From: Piliocolobus tephrosceles
Taxonomy: Eukaryota > Chordata > Mammalia > Primates > Cercopithecidae
Length of the DNA stretch: 64,000 nucleotides
Direction of reading: 5' to 3'
Assembly: GCF_002776525.5 (NCBI RefSeq)
Contig: NC_045441.1
Span: 110,407,161-110,471,160 of the forward strand
Shown one piece after another: positions 35,966 through 48,339 of this stretch (positions are counted from its first letter, which is position 1; the number at the start of each line of letters is the position of its first letter). A program made the translations under genes and the position numbers. Below the pieces are notes generated by a model. The model did no database searches. It had not been told where the DNA came from and worked only from the letters and a program-made list of their open reading frames with translations.

Positions 35966-36299
35966 TTCGTGTTTTTATTTTATTTTTATTTTTATTTACT
36001 TAAGAGAAGGTCTTGCTCTGTTACCTAGGCTGGAGTGCCGGGATGTGACTATGGCTCACTGCAGACTCAACCTCCTTGGCTAAAGAGACTCTTCTACCTC
36101 AGCCTCCTGAATAGCTAGGACCACAGGTGTGTGCCACCACACCTGTATAATTTTTTTTCTTTAATTTTTTTTTGGGGGTTGAGACAGGGTCTTAGTATGT
36201 TGCCCAGGCTGGTCTCAAACTCCTGGGCTGAAGCCATCATTCCACCTCAGATTCCCAAAGTTCTGAGATTACAAGCATGAACTATTGTGCCTGGCCTAG
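35966..36299 (-). mobile_element. AluJ-like element in tandem with the previous Alu
   Basis: GAGAAGGTCTTGCTCTGTTA, an expanded T-rich mid region (36148-36175) and a final GAACTATTGTGCCTGGCC. It has diverged strongly, as expected for AluJ. Confidence 0.88.
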
Positions 36300-36749
36300 A
36301 ATTGTAGATTTAAACATGAGCAGTAAAGAAACAAAGCTACTAGAAGAAAAATATTTTCATGAACTTGTAATCAGAACATAAGTTCTTAATTTTAATGTTA
36401 TCCAACTTACCTTTATCTTGTATGGTTAGTGTTTTTTGTGTCCTGTTTATGAAATTTTTGCTGAGCTCTTAAGTCACTGAGATGCTGTTTTCTGCTGGTT
36501 TTCTTAGAGTCTCATCCCACACATGCCCAGCTTAGAATTCTGCCTAATTTTGAGAGGAAATTGCATGCATACTTTTTGGGCTCTGTTTCTGAAGTGTCTT
36601 CCTCCTCTGGAACTTTGTCCTTCAAGTCCGAGACTCTTGGGCAACTACCGAAGCCTGAGGTCTATCTTCTTAGCCCAGTAAAAGTCATCTTTATTCCCCA
36701 ACTGCCCCATTCCCATCCTAGCTCTTCCCTCAAGAATCATAGCTTTCAG
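36300..36749. other. Intergenic sequence, nothing recognised
   Basis: Short unique-looking spacer between Alus. Confidence 0.5.
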
Positions 36750-37060
36750 TGCCAGGTGCAGTGGTTCATACCTGTAATCCCAGCACTTTGGGAGGCTGAG
36801 GTGGGTGGATCACCTGAGGTCAGGAGTTTGAAACCAGCCTGGCCAACATGGTGAAATCCCTGGTCTACTAAAAATACAAAAAATTAGCCAGGCTTGGTGG
36901 AGGGCACCTGTAATCCCAGCTACTTGGAAGGCTGAGGCACAAGAATCACTTGAACCCGGGAGGCGGAGGTTGCAGTAAGCCAAGATCACACCATTGCTTT
37001 CCAGCCTGGGCAACAGAGCGAGACTGTCTCAAAAAAAGAAAAAAAAAAGAAAAAAAAGAA
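36750..37060 (+). mobile_element. Alu (S-like)
   Basis: GTGCCAGGTGCAGTGGTTCA at the start and an A-rich tail with scattered G at the end. Confidence 0.92.
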
Positions 37061-37959
37061 TCATAGCTCCTAAAGTCCTGTCTGCACTCACGGCTTGCCA
37101 ATGCCTTTTAACAGTTGTTTTATATAGGTTGTTCCACTTTTTATTTCAGGAGGAGATTTGGCCCAATACTAGCTTCTCTGTCATGATCAGAACTGAAAAC
37201 CACACTTACTTTTAGAGAGTATTTATAAGAAAACTTCCTAATGTTTCCTTGCCTAATTGAATTATAAACAGGACTGTATTATTTGTTTTTGTATCCTGGG
37301 AGTGAGGTGAACCCAACTTAGACTCTCTATTTGCCATCGACAAATAGAGCCCAGGCACAAATCTGCTACCTCATCTGTAGTTGACATGAAAAACCAGGCT
37401 AGCAATAAAGGACCACATTGCACTCATGGAATATAATACATAATACATGTAGAACAAAGCCATCTCAAATGTGAAGATTCTAGTACGTTCTGAAAACTTT
37501 TGGCAGATTTTCTGAACTTCGAGGTCAAATGAAGACTAGTGGGTCTGTAAGAACATGAACTCTACACTTGTAATATCTGACACTGAGCCCAACACATAAC
37601 AAGCAGTCAAGAAATATTTATTCAGATTAATTGAATGGAATAGATGTGTGGATAGATGGAAAGATAAATGACTAAATGGATCAAGTAAATATTACTCCTT
37701 TCTTACCTTTTCTCATGAGCCCCTTTGACATTGCAGTGAAGCCTATGAATTTCTTCTCAGAAAAAAGTTTTAAATACATAAAATAAAACACACAAGATCT
37801 TAAAGGAAACAATTATATTAAAATCCAGTGATCAAAATTCTGCATATAAAAAACAAATTTATAATGTAGTGTGGAAATGTTTCTTTATTAGCACAGTAAA
37901 TAACAAGATATAGTGGTGAACTTCATAATTAATATAATTTTGAAGTTTCCATGATTGTA
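37061..37959. other. Intergenic sequence, nothing firm
   Basis: Text around 37560-37680 (CACATAACAAGCAGTCAAGAAA) may be a decayed L2 or MIR end. No gene was recognised. Confidence 0.4.
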
Positions 37960-38251
37960 ATTTTTTTTTTTTGAGACAGAGTCTCACTCTGTTGTCCAGA
38001 CTGGAGTGCAGTGGAGTGACCTCAGCTCACTGCAACCCCAGCCTCTGAGTTCAAGCAGTTCTCCCACTCAGCCTCCCAAGTAGCTGGAACTACAGGTGCC
38101 TGCCACCATGCCCAGGTAATTTTTGGATTTTTAGTAGAGGGGGGTTTCGTCTTGTTGACCAGGCTGGTCTTGAACTCCTGACTTCAAGTGATATGCCTGC
38201 CTCAGCCTCCCAGAATGCTGGGATTACAGACGTGAGCCACTGCATCAGACC
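37960..38251 (-). mobile_element. Alu (S-like)
   Basis: T-run and GAGACAGAGTCTCACTCTGT at one end, GAGCCACTGCATCAGACC at the other. Confidence 0.92.
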
Positions 38252-38664
38252 CCATGATTGTATATTATATTTTGAGATATCTGCAACAATTGTATTGAGA
38301 TTTAAACATATCTGTAACTTCTGCTATGACACAGTCCCAGATACTACAAGGTCTCTTATGGCCTGTTGCCTTGAGTTATAATTGAAATAAATGCTCACTA
38401 TGAGAGGTTAGGAAGCATTAAAATATTTAATTTTAATTTTTTAAAAAAGTTAATGTTTAAAAATTTCATGTTTATAAAATGTACATATAAAATGTATTAA
38501 TTAAATTGTTTTTGAGAGATTAAAATTTAGATGTGATAGGTCAACTAGGGTATGCTAAGTAAGAAACAGCTTAGAAGATCACCAAATGCTCTGTCCTCCA
38601 AACAAATACAACTTAGGTTGCATACTCTACAGTAGTAGTTAAATTCAAGGTTACATTATTAAAA

Positions 38665-38840
38665 CTTCTTTCTAGCTGTGTGACCTTGGACAAGTATTAT
38701 GTCTCAGTTATCTCTTCGGTTAAGTGGTAATCATAATGGCTCTTATCTCTACAGGGTTGTTGAGAGGATTACATTAACTCGTTTAAAGCACTTAGAATAG
38801 CGCCTGGCCCCCAGTAAGTTTTGGCTCTTATTACCATTTT
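38665..38840 (+). repeat. MIR SINE
   Basis: GCTGTGTGACCTTGGACAAG, CTACAGGGTTGTTGAGAGGA and CACTTAGAATAGCGCCTGGC are clear MIR landmarks. Confidence 0.85.
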
Positions 38841-39209
38841 CATGCTCTTCATACACTTATTAAATAATTAACAATCACTCTAATATACATGGAGTTTCAG
38901 AAAGAAATAACTTGTTGAATTAATAAAAATGATTCTACAACTACACAACAGTCCCAACAAGGCTATTTGTATAAATTTTTAATTTTAAACCAAATATTCC
39001 ATGATTTTAGATTAAATATTAAAACTCTCAATAAATGCTTGCAAAAGTCTTAATAGAGAAACTCAGGATGAATCATATAAATTGGAAAGTCACTGCCACT
39101 TCATGGATTGCTGGCTGAGTGACAGCATCAGTGGGTGCTGGGGCAGAGGGAAGTGGGAAGATGAATCGGAGGGTGTGGATTTGAGCTTGCACATTTTTAC
39201 AGTAAATCA
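38841..39209. other. Intergenic sequence, nothing recognised
   Basis: AT-rich spacer without a named element. Confidence 0.5.
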
Positions 39210-39210
39210 A

Positions 39211-39556
39211 CAGTCACCAACCTTTTTGGCACCGGGGACCAGTTTCACGGAAGACAGTCGTTCACAGGGGTGGGTGGGGGATGGTTTCATGGATGAAACT
39301 CTTTCACCTTGGATTATCAGGCATTAGTTAGAGTCTCGTAAGTAGCCCACAATTTGGATCCCTTGCATGCTCAAATCACAGTAAGGTTGGTACTCCTATG
39401 AGAATCTAACACTGTGGCTGATCTGACAGGAAGCGGAGCTCAGGTGGTAATGCTTGCTTGCTTGATGGCCACTCACTTCCTGCTGTGCTGCCCAGTTCCT
39501 AACAGGCCATGGACCAGTACCGGCAGGCACCCAGGCTGTGGGAACCCCTTCCCTAG
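39211..39556 (+). mobile_element. MER1B (hAT-Charlie nonautonomous transposon)
   Basis: CACCAACCTTTTTGGCACCG near the start, the paired ATGAGAATCTAACACTGTGG and GGAAGCGGAGCTCAGGTGG in the middle, and GGCCATGGACCAGTACCGG near the end identify MER1. The length of about 345 bp fits MER1B. Confidence 0.9.
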
Positions 39557-39782
39557 ATCTGGAAATACATCATGATTCCTGTCCATTGGACAGTGAAGTT
39601 TATGTAGGTAATCTTTGAAACAATGGCAAAAAGACCAAATTGGAACAGGCTTTAGGCTACTATGGACCACTCCAAAGTGTGTGGGTTGATTTTCTTGAAT
39701 TTTGGAGAGCCCTGAGATGCAGCTGATGCTATCTGAGAGCTCAGTGGAAGAACACTCTGTGACTACCATGTAGGAGTGGGAC

Positions 39783-39909
39783 TGGCATGGCACAGTGGCT
39801 CACGCCTGGAATCCCAACACTTTAGGAGGCAAGGTGGTCAGATCACTTGAGGCCAGGAGTTCAAGACCAGCCTGGCCAACATGGTGAAACTCTGTCTCTA
39901 TTACAAAAA

Positions 39910-39956
<47 letters not shown>

Positions 39957-40131
39957 CTAGATGTTGGTGGCAGGCACCTGTAATCCCAGCTACTTGGGAG
40001 GCTGAGGCACAAAAATCGCTTGAACTGGGGAGGTAGAGGTTACAGTGAGAAGATAAGGCATCATTGCACTCCAGCCTGGGTGATAGACTGAGACTCGATC
40101 TCAAAAATAAAATAAAATAAATAAAATAAAA
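39783..40131 (+). mobile_element. Alu with A-run plus (TA)n in its mid linker
   Basis: GGCATGGCACAGTGGCTCAC at the start. The mid linker has grown to A23 followed by about 13 TA units (39904-39955). The tail is AAAATA-rich and touches the SRSF3 pseudogene. Confidence 0.92.
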
Positions 40132-40132
40132 G

Positions 40133-40735
40133 GAGTGGAACTGTCAAATGGTGGGGAAAAAAAAGTAAGAAGTAGAAATCGTGGCCCACCTCCCTCTTGG
40201 GGGCCTTACCCTCGAGATGATTATCGTAGAAGGAGTCTGCCACTTTGCTGCAGATCTCCAAGAAGGAGGAGCTTCTCTCACAGCCACAGCAGGTTCCTTT
40301 CTAGAAACAGGAGAAGAGAGAGACCACTGTCTTGGGAGTGGTCTCGGGAAATCACAAGTTGTCCCGATCTTTCTCTAGGTCTCATAGCAGATCTAGGTCA
40401 AATGAAAGGAAATATAAGACCAGTTTGCAAGAGAAGAGGTGTATAGGAAATTTCTTCATTTGACAGGAGTATATACAGAAAATTCAAGTTTTATTTGAAA
40501 TTTCTTTAACTTGTTTCATTTTAAAGATGTTTTAGTTGTTCAGATTTGTTTGTCTCTTGAAACAGTGACACACAAAGGTATAATTTTCTATGGTTTGAAA
40601 TGGATCATATGAGACATGAAATACCAAGAATTGTTACTTTACAATGTTCCCTTAAGCAAAATTGAGTTTGCTTTGAACTTTACACATAGACTGATAATAA
40701 ACCTCTAAATCCTGCCCAGCAGAAGTGTGATCTTT
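40133..40735 (+). pseudogene. SRSF3P (copy number unknown): SRSF3 (SRp20) processed pseudogene, 5'-truncated
   Basis: This is an intronless copy of the 3' half of SRSF3 mRNA, which encodes an SR-family splicing factor. It begins at the GTGGAACTGTC codons just after the RNA-binding domain, so the RRM is missing. The RS region follows: VELSNG, then NRGPPPSWG, RDDYRRRS and RSPRRRSFS are recognisable, with Arg-to-His/Cys changes at CpG codons. Frameshifts break the end of the RS tail, and the original stop context has become AAATATAAG. The 3' UTR text continues (TGACAGGAGTATATACAG, GTTTGTCTCTTGAAACAGTG) to an AATAAA signal at 40696. Similarity may run on to about 40905 as the longer 3' UTR form. 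It sits directly against an Alu A-rich tail, a typical L1-mediated insertion site. No function is expected. Confidence 0.88.
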
Positions 40736-40914
40736 TTTTTTTTTTTTTTTTTAACACAGAAACAACTGGCAAAAATTGAAGTAAGATTTACTTTTTTTTT
40801 TCATAACTAGAATACAGTATGCAGCTAAGTTGCACAAGCAGTTTTTAAAAGCTGCTGTGAAACACAAGCCATCAGGTAAAAAGAAACACTGCACTCTTAA
40901 GTTAGAGGTTTTTT

Positions 40915-41215
40915 AAAAACCCAACAGAAGTCCAAAATCAAGTTGCTGGCACCTATGGTTCCTGATGAGGGTCCTCTTCCTAGCTTGTAGATGGCCAGCT
41001 TCCTGCTGCATCCTCACATGGCCTTTCCTCAGTGCATGTGCAGAGAGAGAGATTTTTCTCTTCTGCCACCCACTAATAATACAACCATAAGGACTTCACC
41101 TTCACAACCTAATCTAACTCTAATTACTTCTCAAAGACTTCTCCATATATCATTATATCCAGGGTAAGGGCTTCACATATGAATATTAGGGGGACATGAT
41201 CACTCAGTCCTACAA
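40915..41215 (-). mobile_element. MaLR-type LTR fragment
   Basis: GAAGTCCAAAATCAAGTTGC, TTGTAGATGGCCAGCTTCCTG, CATCCTCACATGGCCTTTCC and CATATGAATATTAGGGGGAC appear in the order of a MaLR-class LTR read in antisense. The subfamily is not certain. Confidence 0.65.
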
Positions 41216-43114
41216 GATTCAAATTCATTTCTGTACCATCTCATTCACCTGATTTTGAACAAACTTTAATGGGTCTGAGAAAAAGAAGATTCACAGCCAG
41301 GCCATCATGAATTGTGCAAAGCTTGTTGCATGTTTTATTTATGCCTGCGGTGTACCCTACATGCAAACATTTTCTGACAATGTTGCAGGGCCCAGAATCA
41401 CCCACACTACACAACTCAGGGGATGCCGCTCATCTGGTAGTCTATGTAAATGGCATCCTCATGCTCCACAGAAATCTGAATAGGAAAACTCAGAAAACAC
41501 TGGTATGGTGAAAGTCCAAGGGACTTGGTCTTGAAGACCTGTTTGAGCATAATTTCTCTGTGACCTGATGCAAGTCACTGATCTTCAGTGAGTCTAGTTT
41601 TGTCTCTACAAAATGGGAATGATAATTTCAATACTCACTTTACAGGGTTGTTGTAAGGATTCAATGAGATTAATATGGACAAATGCCTGAATGCTGAAAA
41701 CAGCTACACAAGTAGTATTATGGGCTTGATTTACCTTCCAGCCCTTGCATTCAAGGGTTCTTTCAGTTGGATAAAGACAGCCTCATCATTAAGAAACCCC
41801 AACAGCCCTTAGTTGGGTCAGACCATGTTGGAACTTCTGTTCTATATACACACATTTCTGAGCTCTTTATTAAGGAAATGCCTCTGGAGTTTAAGCATAG
41901 AAGGAGTTTCTCTTTCCCTCATTACCACATTTTTCAAAAAGTGAAATTTTTTCTGTCAAAACACATCAAGATACCATGGTGACAATTGCTATAGAAATGC
42001 TAGATTTGGAAAGAAATGAAGAGATTTCTATTCTGTTTCCTGCTATCCATGTTTAACAGGCTAAATCAAGCCCATGCTAGCTACAAGACTGAAAATGACT
42101 GTTTGCCCCATATATCTTGACCACACTCCCTCCTCCAAACCTTAAATTCTCACTTCCTAAGGCCTTTCAGAGGTTGTGCATGAAATTAAGTCTTAGTGTA
42201 GCATTATCTGAGACTCAGAGAAACTGGATGGCATTAGCAGAGTTTTTTCTTTTTAATTATCCACTTGAATGTAGATCACAGAGTCACTGTATTAAATGAT
42301 TATAAGGGCCATGTGTGTAAGATACCCGAATAAGGCTGGCTAGGGTGTAAGACAATAGGGAATGATAGACTTGAGCCAACAGCAGTGCATAGGCTCTGTC
42401 AAACTAAAGAGGAAAAAAATGCTCACACTAAGTCAAAAATATACAGACCTAGTGATGTTAGAACTTCTAATTCTTTAAAAGAAGGAAGAAATCAAATATT
42501 TATGTGATATTTCCTAATATAACAAATATATCTGCAAGTCAAAGCTGCCCATGGCTGCCAGTTTTCAACCACTGATCAATGGATGCCTTAAATCCAGAAA
42601 TTATCTCCCTCTATCCATAATACACGGAAAAATGAAAGCATGCTAAATGTGTATTCCAAGGTATCCCCACTGAGGAAGTCCCTTTTGGAGCCTAAACAGT
42701 TGCATATTTTAATAGGCAGCCCAGGAGTTTCATCTAGAGATCATTCAGGGACCCCTTTTGGGATACACTGCTGGAGACAGCAAGCTCCTGCAAGCTAATA
42801 TCTATCTTTGTTTCCCTTGAGCCTAGCACATTGCCAAGCACAGGAAGTTTTAGGAGTGAATGAATTCTTCCATATCCTAGTGCTGTATCATATCACTAGT
42901 AGATATTTAATAAAAAGATATAATTATCCTCGAGTAGCAAGGCCCCCAAGATACAAGATGCTAAGCAAATAGAGGGAGATAAATTTGGATTGGAGTAGGG
43001 GAGAAGGGTAAGGATTGTGGAACATGGGACATTATGTGGAGAGGGCAGGACTGAGAGTCACCCATAGTGGGTGACTGACTCCATACCATCTAAAGGGCTC
43101 TAAGGCACTGAGAA
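41216..43114. other. Intergenic sequence with MIR and L2 relics
   Basis: A MIR is clear at 41560-41700. L2-like text lies at 42790-42880 (TTGAGCCTAGCACATTGCC). No gene was seen. Confidence 0.5.
41560..41700 (+). repeat. MIR SINE
   Basis: CTGTGACCTGATGCAAGTCA, AAAATGGGAATGATAATTTC and ACAGGGTTGTTGTAAGGATT are MIR landmarks in order. Confidence 0.82.
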
Positions 43115-43630
43115 ATGTTTACAGGCACCACGAAAAAAAGGTCACTATATGAAAAAGACACTTGCAAATGCATGTTTATAGCAGCACAATTTATGATTGC
43201 TGAAGTATGGAACCAGCCTAAAGGTCCGTCAACCAACGAGTGATAAAGAAAATATGATATAAATCCACCATGGAATACTACTCAGCCATAAAAAAGGAAT
43301 GAAATAATGGCATTCACAGCAACCTAGATGGAGTTGAAGACCATTAAGCTAAGTGAAGTAATGCAGGAATGGAAAACCAAACATCGTATGTTCTCACTTA
43401 TAAGCAGGAGCTAAGTTATGAGGACACAAATTCATAAGAATGATGTAATGAACTCTGGGGACTTGGGCAGAAGTATGGAAGGAGGGTGAGGGATAGAAGA
43501 CTACGCATTGGGTACAGTATACACTGCTTGGGTGATGGGTGCACCAAAATCTCAAAACCACCACTGAAGAGCTTTTCATGCAAACAAACACCACCTGTTC
43601 TTCCAAAACTATTGGAATCAAAAAAAGTAT
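43115..43630 (+). mobile_element. L1 3' end (ORF2 tail and 3' UTR), 5'-truncated
   Basis: GCAGCACAATTTATGATTGC, GGAATACTACTCAGCCATAA and TCTCACTTATAAGCAGGAGC come from the end of L1 ORF2. TGATGGGTGCACCAAAATCT and a final A-rich end mark the 3' UTR. Older L1PB/L1MA-like. Stops and indels break it. Confidence 0.88.
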
Positions 43631-44314
43631 CTATTTCACCACAATAGCAAAGTTTCAAACAGTGGAAAATAATTAGGCCCTGAAACTGGAACATGACTAT
43701 TTATCTTTGCTTTTTATTTGTAAAAATTATGGTGGTTAAGAAAATACGTCTGTGAATTAAGGACAAATAGTAACAGAACTCTCTCAATCAAAATGTAATA
43801 AATATTGATATTTTAATTCTAACTCTAGATTTTTCTATCTTAATTTCCCTTGCCACTCATTTATACATTCCTCTAATTATCTTTAGAGTGAATCACAAAA
43901 TGTCATGTATTTAAAAGTAACTATGCAGCAATATTTCCTGCTTCTCAGGAGAGGGGTGGTGAATTTTCAATCAATATTGACTTTGGAACAACATTGTGAA
44001 AAATATTTAAAAGGATTAGACTTTTCCAAATTAATTATTTTGAGGGCCAGCATAGTAAAAGTGATAAGAAAAGGATGTAACAAAAACAATATGCAATTAC
44101 TTTCAGCATGTTCTTGCTAATCATAAGAATCCCCCATTCCCCACCTTCTTTTTACAGAAACAAAGTCCTTTCCCTCCGGCCTGTCTCCAGGACCTGGCTG
44201 GGGTATCATCTGAAGTTTGCACAGCCTGGGTCTCTCAACTCCAATATCTTCAACCTCCCTGTTACCTACCCTCTTGGAATTGATCTCGTTTTGCGTCGTG
44301 ACGTTATTTGACTA
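43631..44314. other. Intergenic sequence, nothing recognised
   Basis: No gene or named repeat seen. Confidence 0.5.
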
Positions 44315-44545
44315 TTTAAAATATGTGTTGGCAGCCTTTTTCCATAATGTGCCAGGGGTAAATATTTTAGGCTTGTGGGCTAAACACCCTCTGCCTCAAC
44401 TATTCACTTCTGCCCTTGCCATGTGAGAGCACCCATAAATGTAGACGAAAGGGTGTGGCTGTGTTCCAATACAACTTTATTTACAGAAACAGGTGTTGGG
44501 CCAGATTTGTCCTGTGGGCCACATTTTGCCTATCCCTGTTCTAAT
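44315..44545 (+). mobile_element. hAT-Charlie-like nonautonomous element, copy 1
   Basis: CCAGGGGTAAATATTTTAGG, GGCTGTGTTCCAATACAACTT and GGGCCAGATTTGTCCTGTGG belong to a common MER-type hAT element. The copy at 47758-47985 is the same family reversed. Confidence 0.75.
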
Positions 44546-46229
44546 ACAAAATTATGTACTTTTTGCATCATTTACAATAATATCGTCCCAACTACAGTGT
44601 AAGTTTCTTGCAGACAGGAAAGTCTATATTCTGTTTTTGCAACACCTGTAGAACTTAGCCACAATGTTTGGATCATTTTATGATTTTGATGAATGTTCGT
44701 TGACTAGCTAATTGTTTTATTTTGTGTGTGTGTGTGGCCGTGGGAGGGAGGATGGAGTTTGGTGGGGAAAAGTGTCATGAAATGATGGAATTTTTGAATG
44801 GAGAAGACCTTGTCTGTCACCCATCCTTGGAAGTGAAACCAAGGCCCAGATGGGCTTATTATTTTGGATATACAGCAGGTCACATGTTATCTCTGCAAAC
44901 ATAAATGCAACTCTAGGGATCCCAACTTTATCAGCATTCTATTAACATTCAAATGAAATAATTTCAGCTCCATCCACACAACCGTGGTATGTCCAGTCCC
45001 TGCCTTTATATTCTTAAAGATTTCCTAGAGGTATCTTCAGTTCCCTGACATTATCTCCTCACTTGCTGTTCTGAATTCTTCCTTTTGACCCACTTACCCT
45101 CAGATCTCACAATGATGGCATGGTTTTCTTTTTTCTGCTCATGGAGGGTCGATCTATGCTCAGCTTCTGCCTTAATAAAAAATGTCTCCACATCTTCAAC
45201 CCAATTCCTCTTTGGATAATTTTAAAATCCAACCCCCTGCTGATTCAGAAGTGCATCCTCGAAATCCTGATGAAAGTCATCAACATTTGTTGTATTCACA
45301 GCAGCCAAGAAGATGGTTGCGTTTTACTTTTAGGGATTTGAATTATAGAAACAATTGTTTTCCAAAATATCACACTGCATTGTTATGCTAAATATGCTTT
45401 TTCTTACTATAAACACCTTACACCCACTGTTCTTACTTCCAGAGATTCTAATTTTCATTTTCAAACCCAGAAATCCATGCATCCGTGGTGAGAATTCCTG
45501 AGCCAAAAGATGCTGAATATAGTTCTAACTCTGGCAGAAAACCCAGGGTAAATTTACAGAGTGAGAAGGCTCAGATTAGAGAGAACGGACAGATTATGGT
45601 AACATTCTGCTACTTTGGGAGTCATATGCAAAGCAGGCAGCCAATTTTAGATAGTTCATTAGAGGGAAGTGAAGTATCCTTGGTGCCCCTACTGACAAAG
45701 CTTTGATGCATAAAGTAATCTCAGAGTATGTGCATAATCAAAGATTTAAGATATCCAGCAATAGCAGTAAGGGCTTTCCTCTGAAGAAACAGCACTACAG
45801 TGCAGATCAGGGATAATAATTTTGTGAGATTCCCAGCTCGTTTAATGGAATTGAGGGGTAAAACAGAAAGACAGCCTGGAATGAAGGGCATTCCCCTAGC
45901 TGTGCCTCACTCAGGATGATCGTTAAATCCTTATAAAGAATGGACTGGAGTACCCAGCACTGCCCCACCACATGTTTATCTGCGGCTGTCAAGTAACACG
46001 ATATTGGAATGAAAAATGTCATTCTACAGTGTCGGTTCTCTAATTCTCACCTTATTCTTTTGATAATTCAGGAAAGCTTTATAACATAGTTACCTATCTA
46101 AACTGGAGAACAAAACTGGGTAATAATGTTTGACCTTTAACAACCTTCATATTGTGTCTCCATGTGTCATTATATATTATGTTGGGTATTTAGCCTGCAT
46201 AAATCTTAAACCCCAGCCAAAACACTAAA
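44546..46229. other. Intergenic sequence, nothing firm
   Basis: A short (TG)n lies at 44722-44736. Short open frames have no recognised domain. Confidence 0.5.
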
Positions 46230-46710
46230 TGTTGGCTCTTTGATGGCCTTTTATACAACAGAATAAAAGTGCAATTGAGGCCATGCTCTATATTCTCCAA
46301 ATGCCATGTGATCACACAGGAAGATGGCATTTCCCAGGTCACCAGATAGTTCAGTTGGGGTCATGTAACTAGTTCTGGGTACTTGGCTACAAACAGAAGT
46401 GATATATATAACTTCCAGTTGAAGGCCAGGTGCAGTGGCTCACGGCTGTAATCCCAGCACTTTGGGAGGCCGAGGCGTGTGGATCACAAGGTCAGGAGAT
46501 CGAGACCATCCTGGTTAACAGGGTGAAACCCTGTCTCTACTAAGAACAAACAAACGAAAAATTACCCAGGCATGGTGGCGGGCGCCTATAGTCCCAGTTA
46601 CTCTGCAGGCTGAGGCAGAAGAATGGCATGAACCTGGGAGGCGGAGCTTGCAGTGAACCAAGATCGCATCACTGCACTGCAGCCTGGGCGACAGAGCGAG
46701 ACTCTGTCTC

Positions 46711-46749
<39 letters not shown>

Positions 46750-46980
46750 ATACCAGCTGAAGCACAGAACAGTGGTGATCTCTCTTCCCTTGCTCAGGGA
46801 CCTAGACGTCAACAATTCCAGATGGCAAAGCTATAAGATGGACCCTTGAGTCACTGCCTGGAGGACAAGTGCCTTAGAAAGCTGCCTGGCATGAGAAAAT
46901 ATGCTCACTGTGTTACACCACTGAGAGGTGAGCAGTAATTTATTACCATAGCATCATCTAGCCTATCCTGACTAATATGC
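46230..46980. repeat. Possible ancient repeat split by an Alu
   Basis: CCATGTGATCACACAGGAAG before the Alu and CTAGCCTATCCTGACTAATA after it look like the two parts of one old repeat of unknown family. Confidence 0.35.
46424..46754 (+). mobile_element. AluY-like element with (AAAT)n tail
   Basis: AGGCCAGGTGCAGTGGCTCA at the start. The tail is about ten AAAT units (46712-46752), a polymorphism-prone tetranucleotide repeat. Confidence 0.92.
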
Positions 46981-47391
46981 AAACTGACACTGAAAATGAA
47001 ATAATTATTTTTTATTTAAGTTACTAGGAAAAATAATAAAAACAAAAGGCAGTTAAATTTGAATTGGATAATATGTTAAAAGAAATGCATTCTGCGATGT
47101 TCATTATGTAGGAATAATGAACTATATTAATAAGGAAAACCAAAATATCTACATTGCATAAAAATTATCCAAACAATACATTTTTAGAAATTGAAGTGAA
47201 TTTAAGAATTCTTTAAAACTCAATGCCTTTTGTTTAAAAAAGTTACGGACCCTGGAAAAGTTTATTTTATTCTCAATGAGGCCCTAAAAATTACAGAAAA
47301 TACATACAACTATTTACATCATAAACAATAGGGTTGATTTTCATGTGCATGTACATTTTGTAAGTTAAATTACATAGGCTTCACTCTTTAT
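46981..47391. other. AT-rich intergenic sequence, nothing recognised
   Basis: No named element seen. Confidence 0.5.
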
Positions 47392-47690
47392 TTTGTTTGT
47401 TTGTTTTTGAGACAGAGTTTCACTCTGTCACCAGGCTGAAGTGCAGTGGCACAATGTCGGCTCACTGCAACCTCCGCCTCCCAGGTTCAAGCGATTCTCC
47501 TGCCTCAGCCTCCGGAGTAGCTGGGATTACAGGTGCGCACAACCATGCTCAGCTAATTTTTGTATTTTAAGTGGAGAGGGGGTTTCACCATGCTGACCAG
47601 GATGGTCTTAAACTCCTGACCTCAAATGATCTGCCTGCTTTGGCCTCCCAAAGTGCTGGGATTACAGGCATGAGCCACCATGCCCTGCCA
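47392..47690 (-). mobile_element. Alu (S-like)
   Basis: GTTTGTTTTTGAGACAGAGT at one end and GCCACCATGCCCTGCC at the other. Confidence 0.92.
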
Positions 47691-47757
47691 GGCTTCACTC
47701 TTAATTTACTTCATTGCCCATCTCCACTTTAAAGAAGATTAGCTTCCAATGCTCTAG

Positions 47758-47985
47758 GTTAGGGGCTGTCAAACTATGCCTTGAAGGCTAAATCCAGCCT
47801 GCTGCCTGTTTTTGTAAATAAACTTTTATTGCAACACAGCCATATTCATTAATACTTAGGTATTGTCTATGGCTGCTTTTGCTGTACAACAGCTCAGTTG
47901 ATGAGTTGCAACAGAGACAGTCTGCTAAGCCTAAATTGCCTACTCTCTAGAACTTTATAGAAGAAACTTGCTGACCACTTCTCTA
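47758..47985 (-). mobile_element. hAT-Charlie-like nonautonomous element, copy 2
   Basis: TTGTAAATAAACTTTTATTG, AACACAGCCATATTCATTAA and TTGTCTATGGCTGCTTTTGC are the same element as at 44315-44545, in the opposite orientation. Confidence 0.78.
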
Positions 47986-48339
47986 GGGAAAGTGAGACCA
48001 CAGCAAAAATGTAAAAACAAACACAAGGAGTTTTGTCCTTCGATTCTTAAGGGACTTCCCGTGGTGTTTTTAGCTATATGCAATTTTCATCTTAACACAC
48101 TTATTTTAGAACCTATGCCATATATAGAATATGAAATCACAACACCTAGTCTGGTTATCTCAAATTCTGACTTAGAGGAATGAAAAATATTAATAGTTTA
48201 AATTTTACTATATATAAGCTCATCTTCAATAATGACAATGCTGCTTCTAATTCTTCTTCCAAATTATCTTGCATGTTATTGTCAGGATAATCTTTCTATT
48301 TATTGGTAAGATTTCCAACAAGTGGCTGTCATGCCAGAC

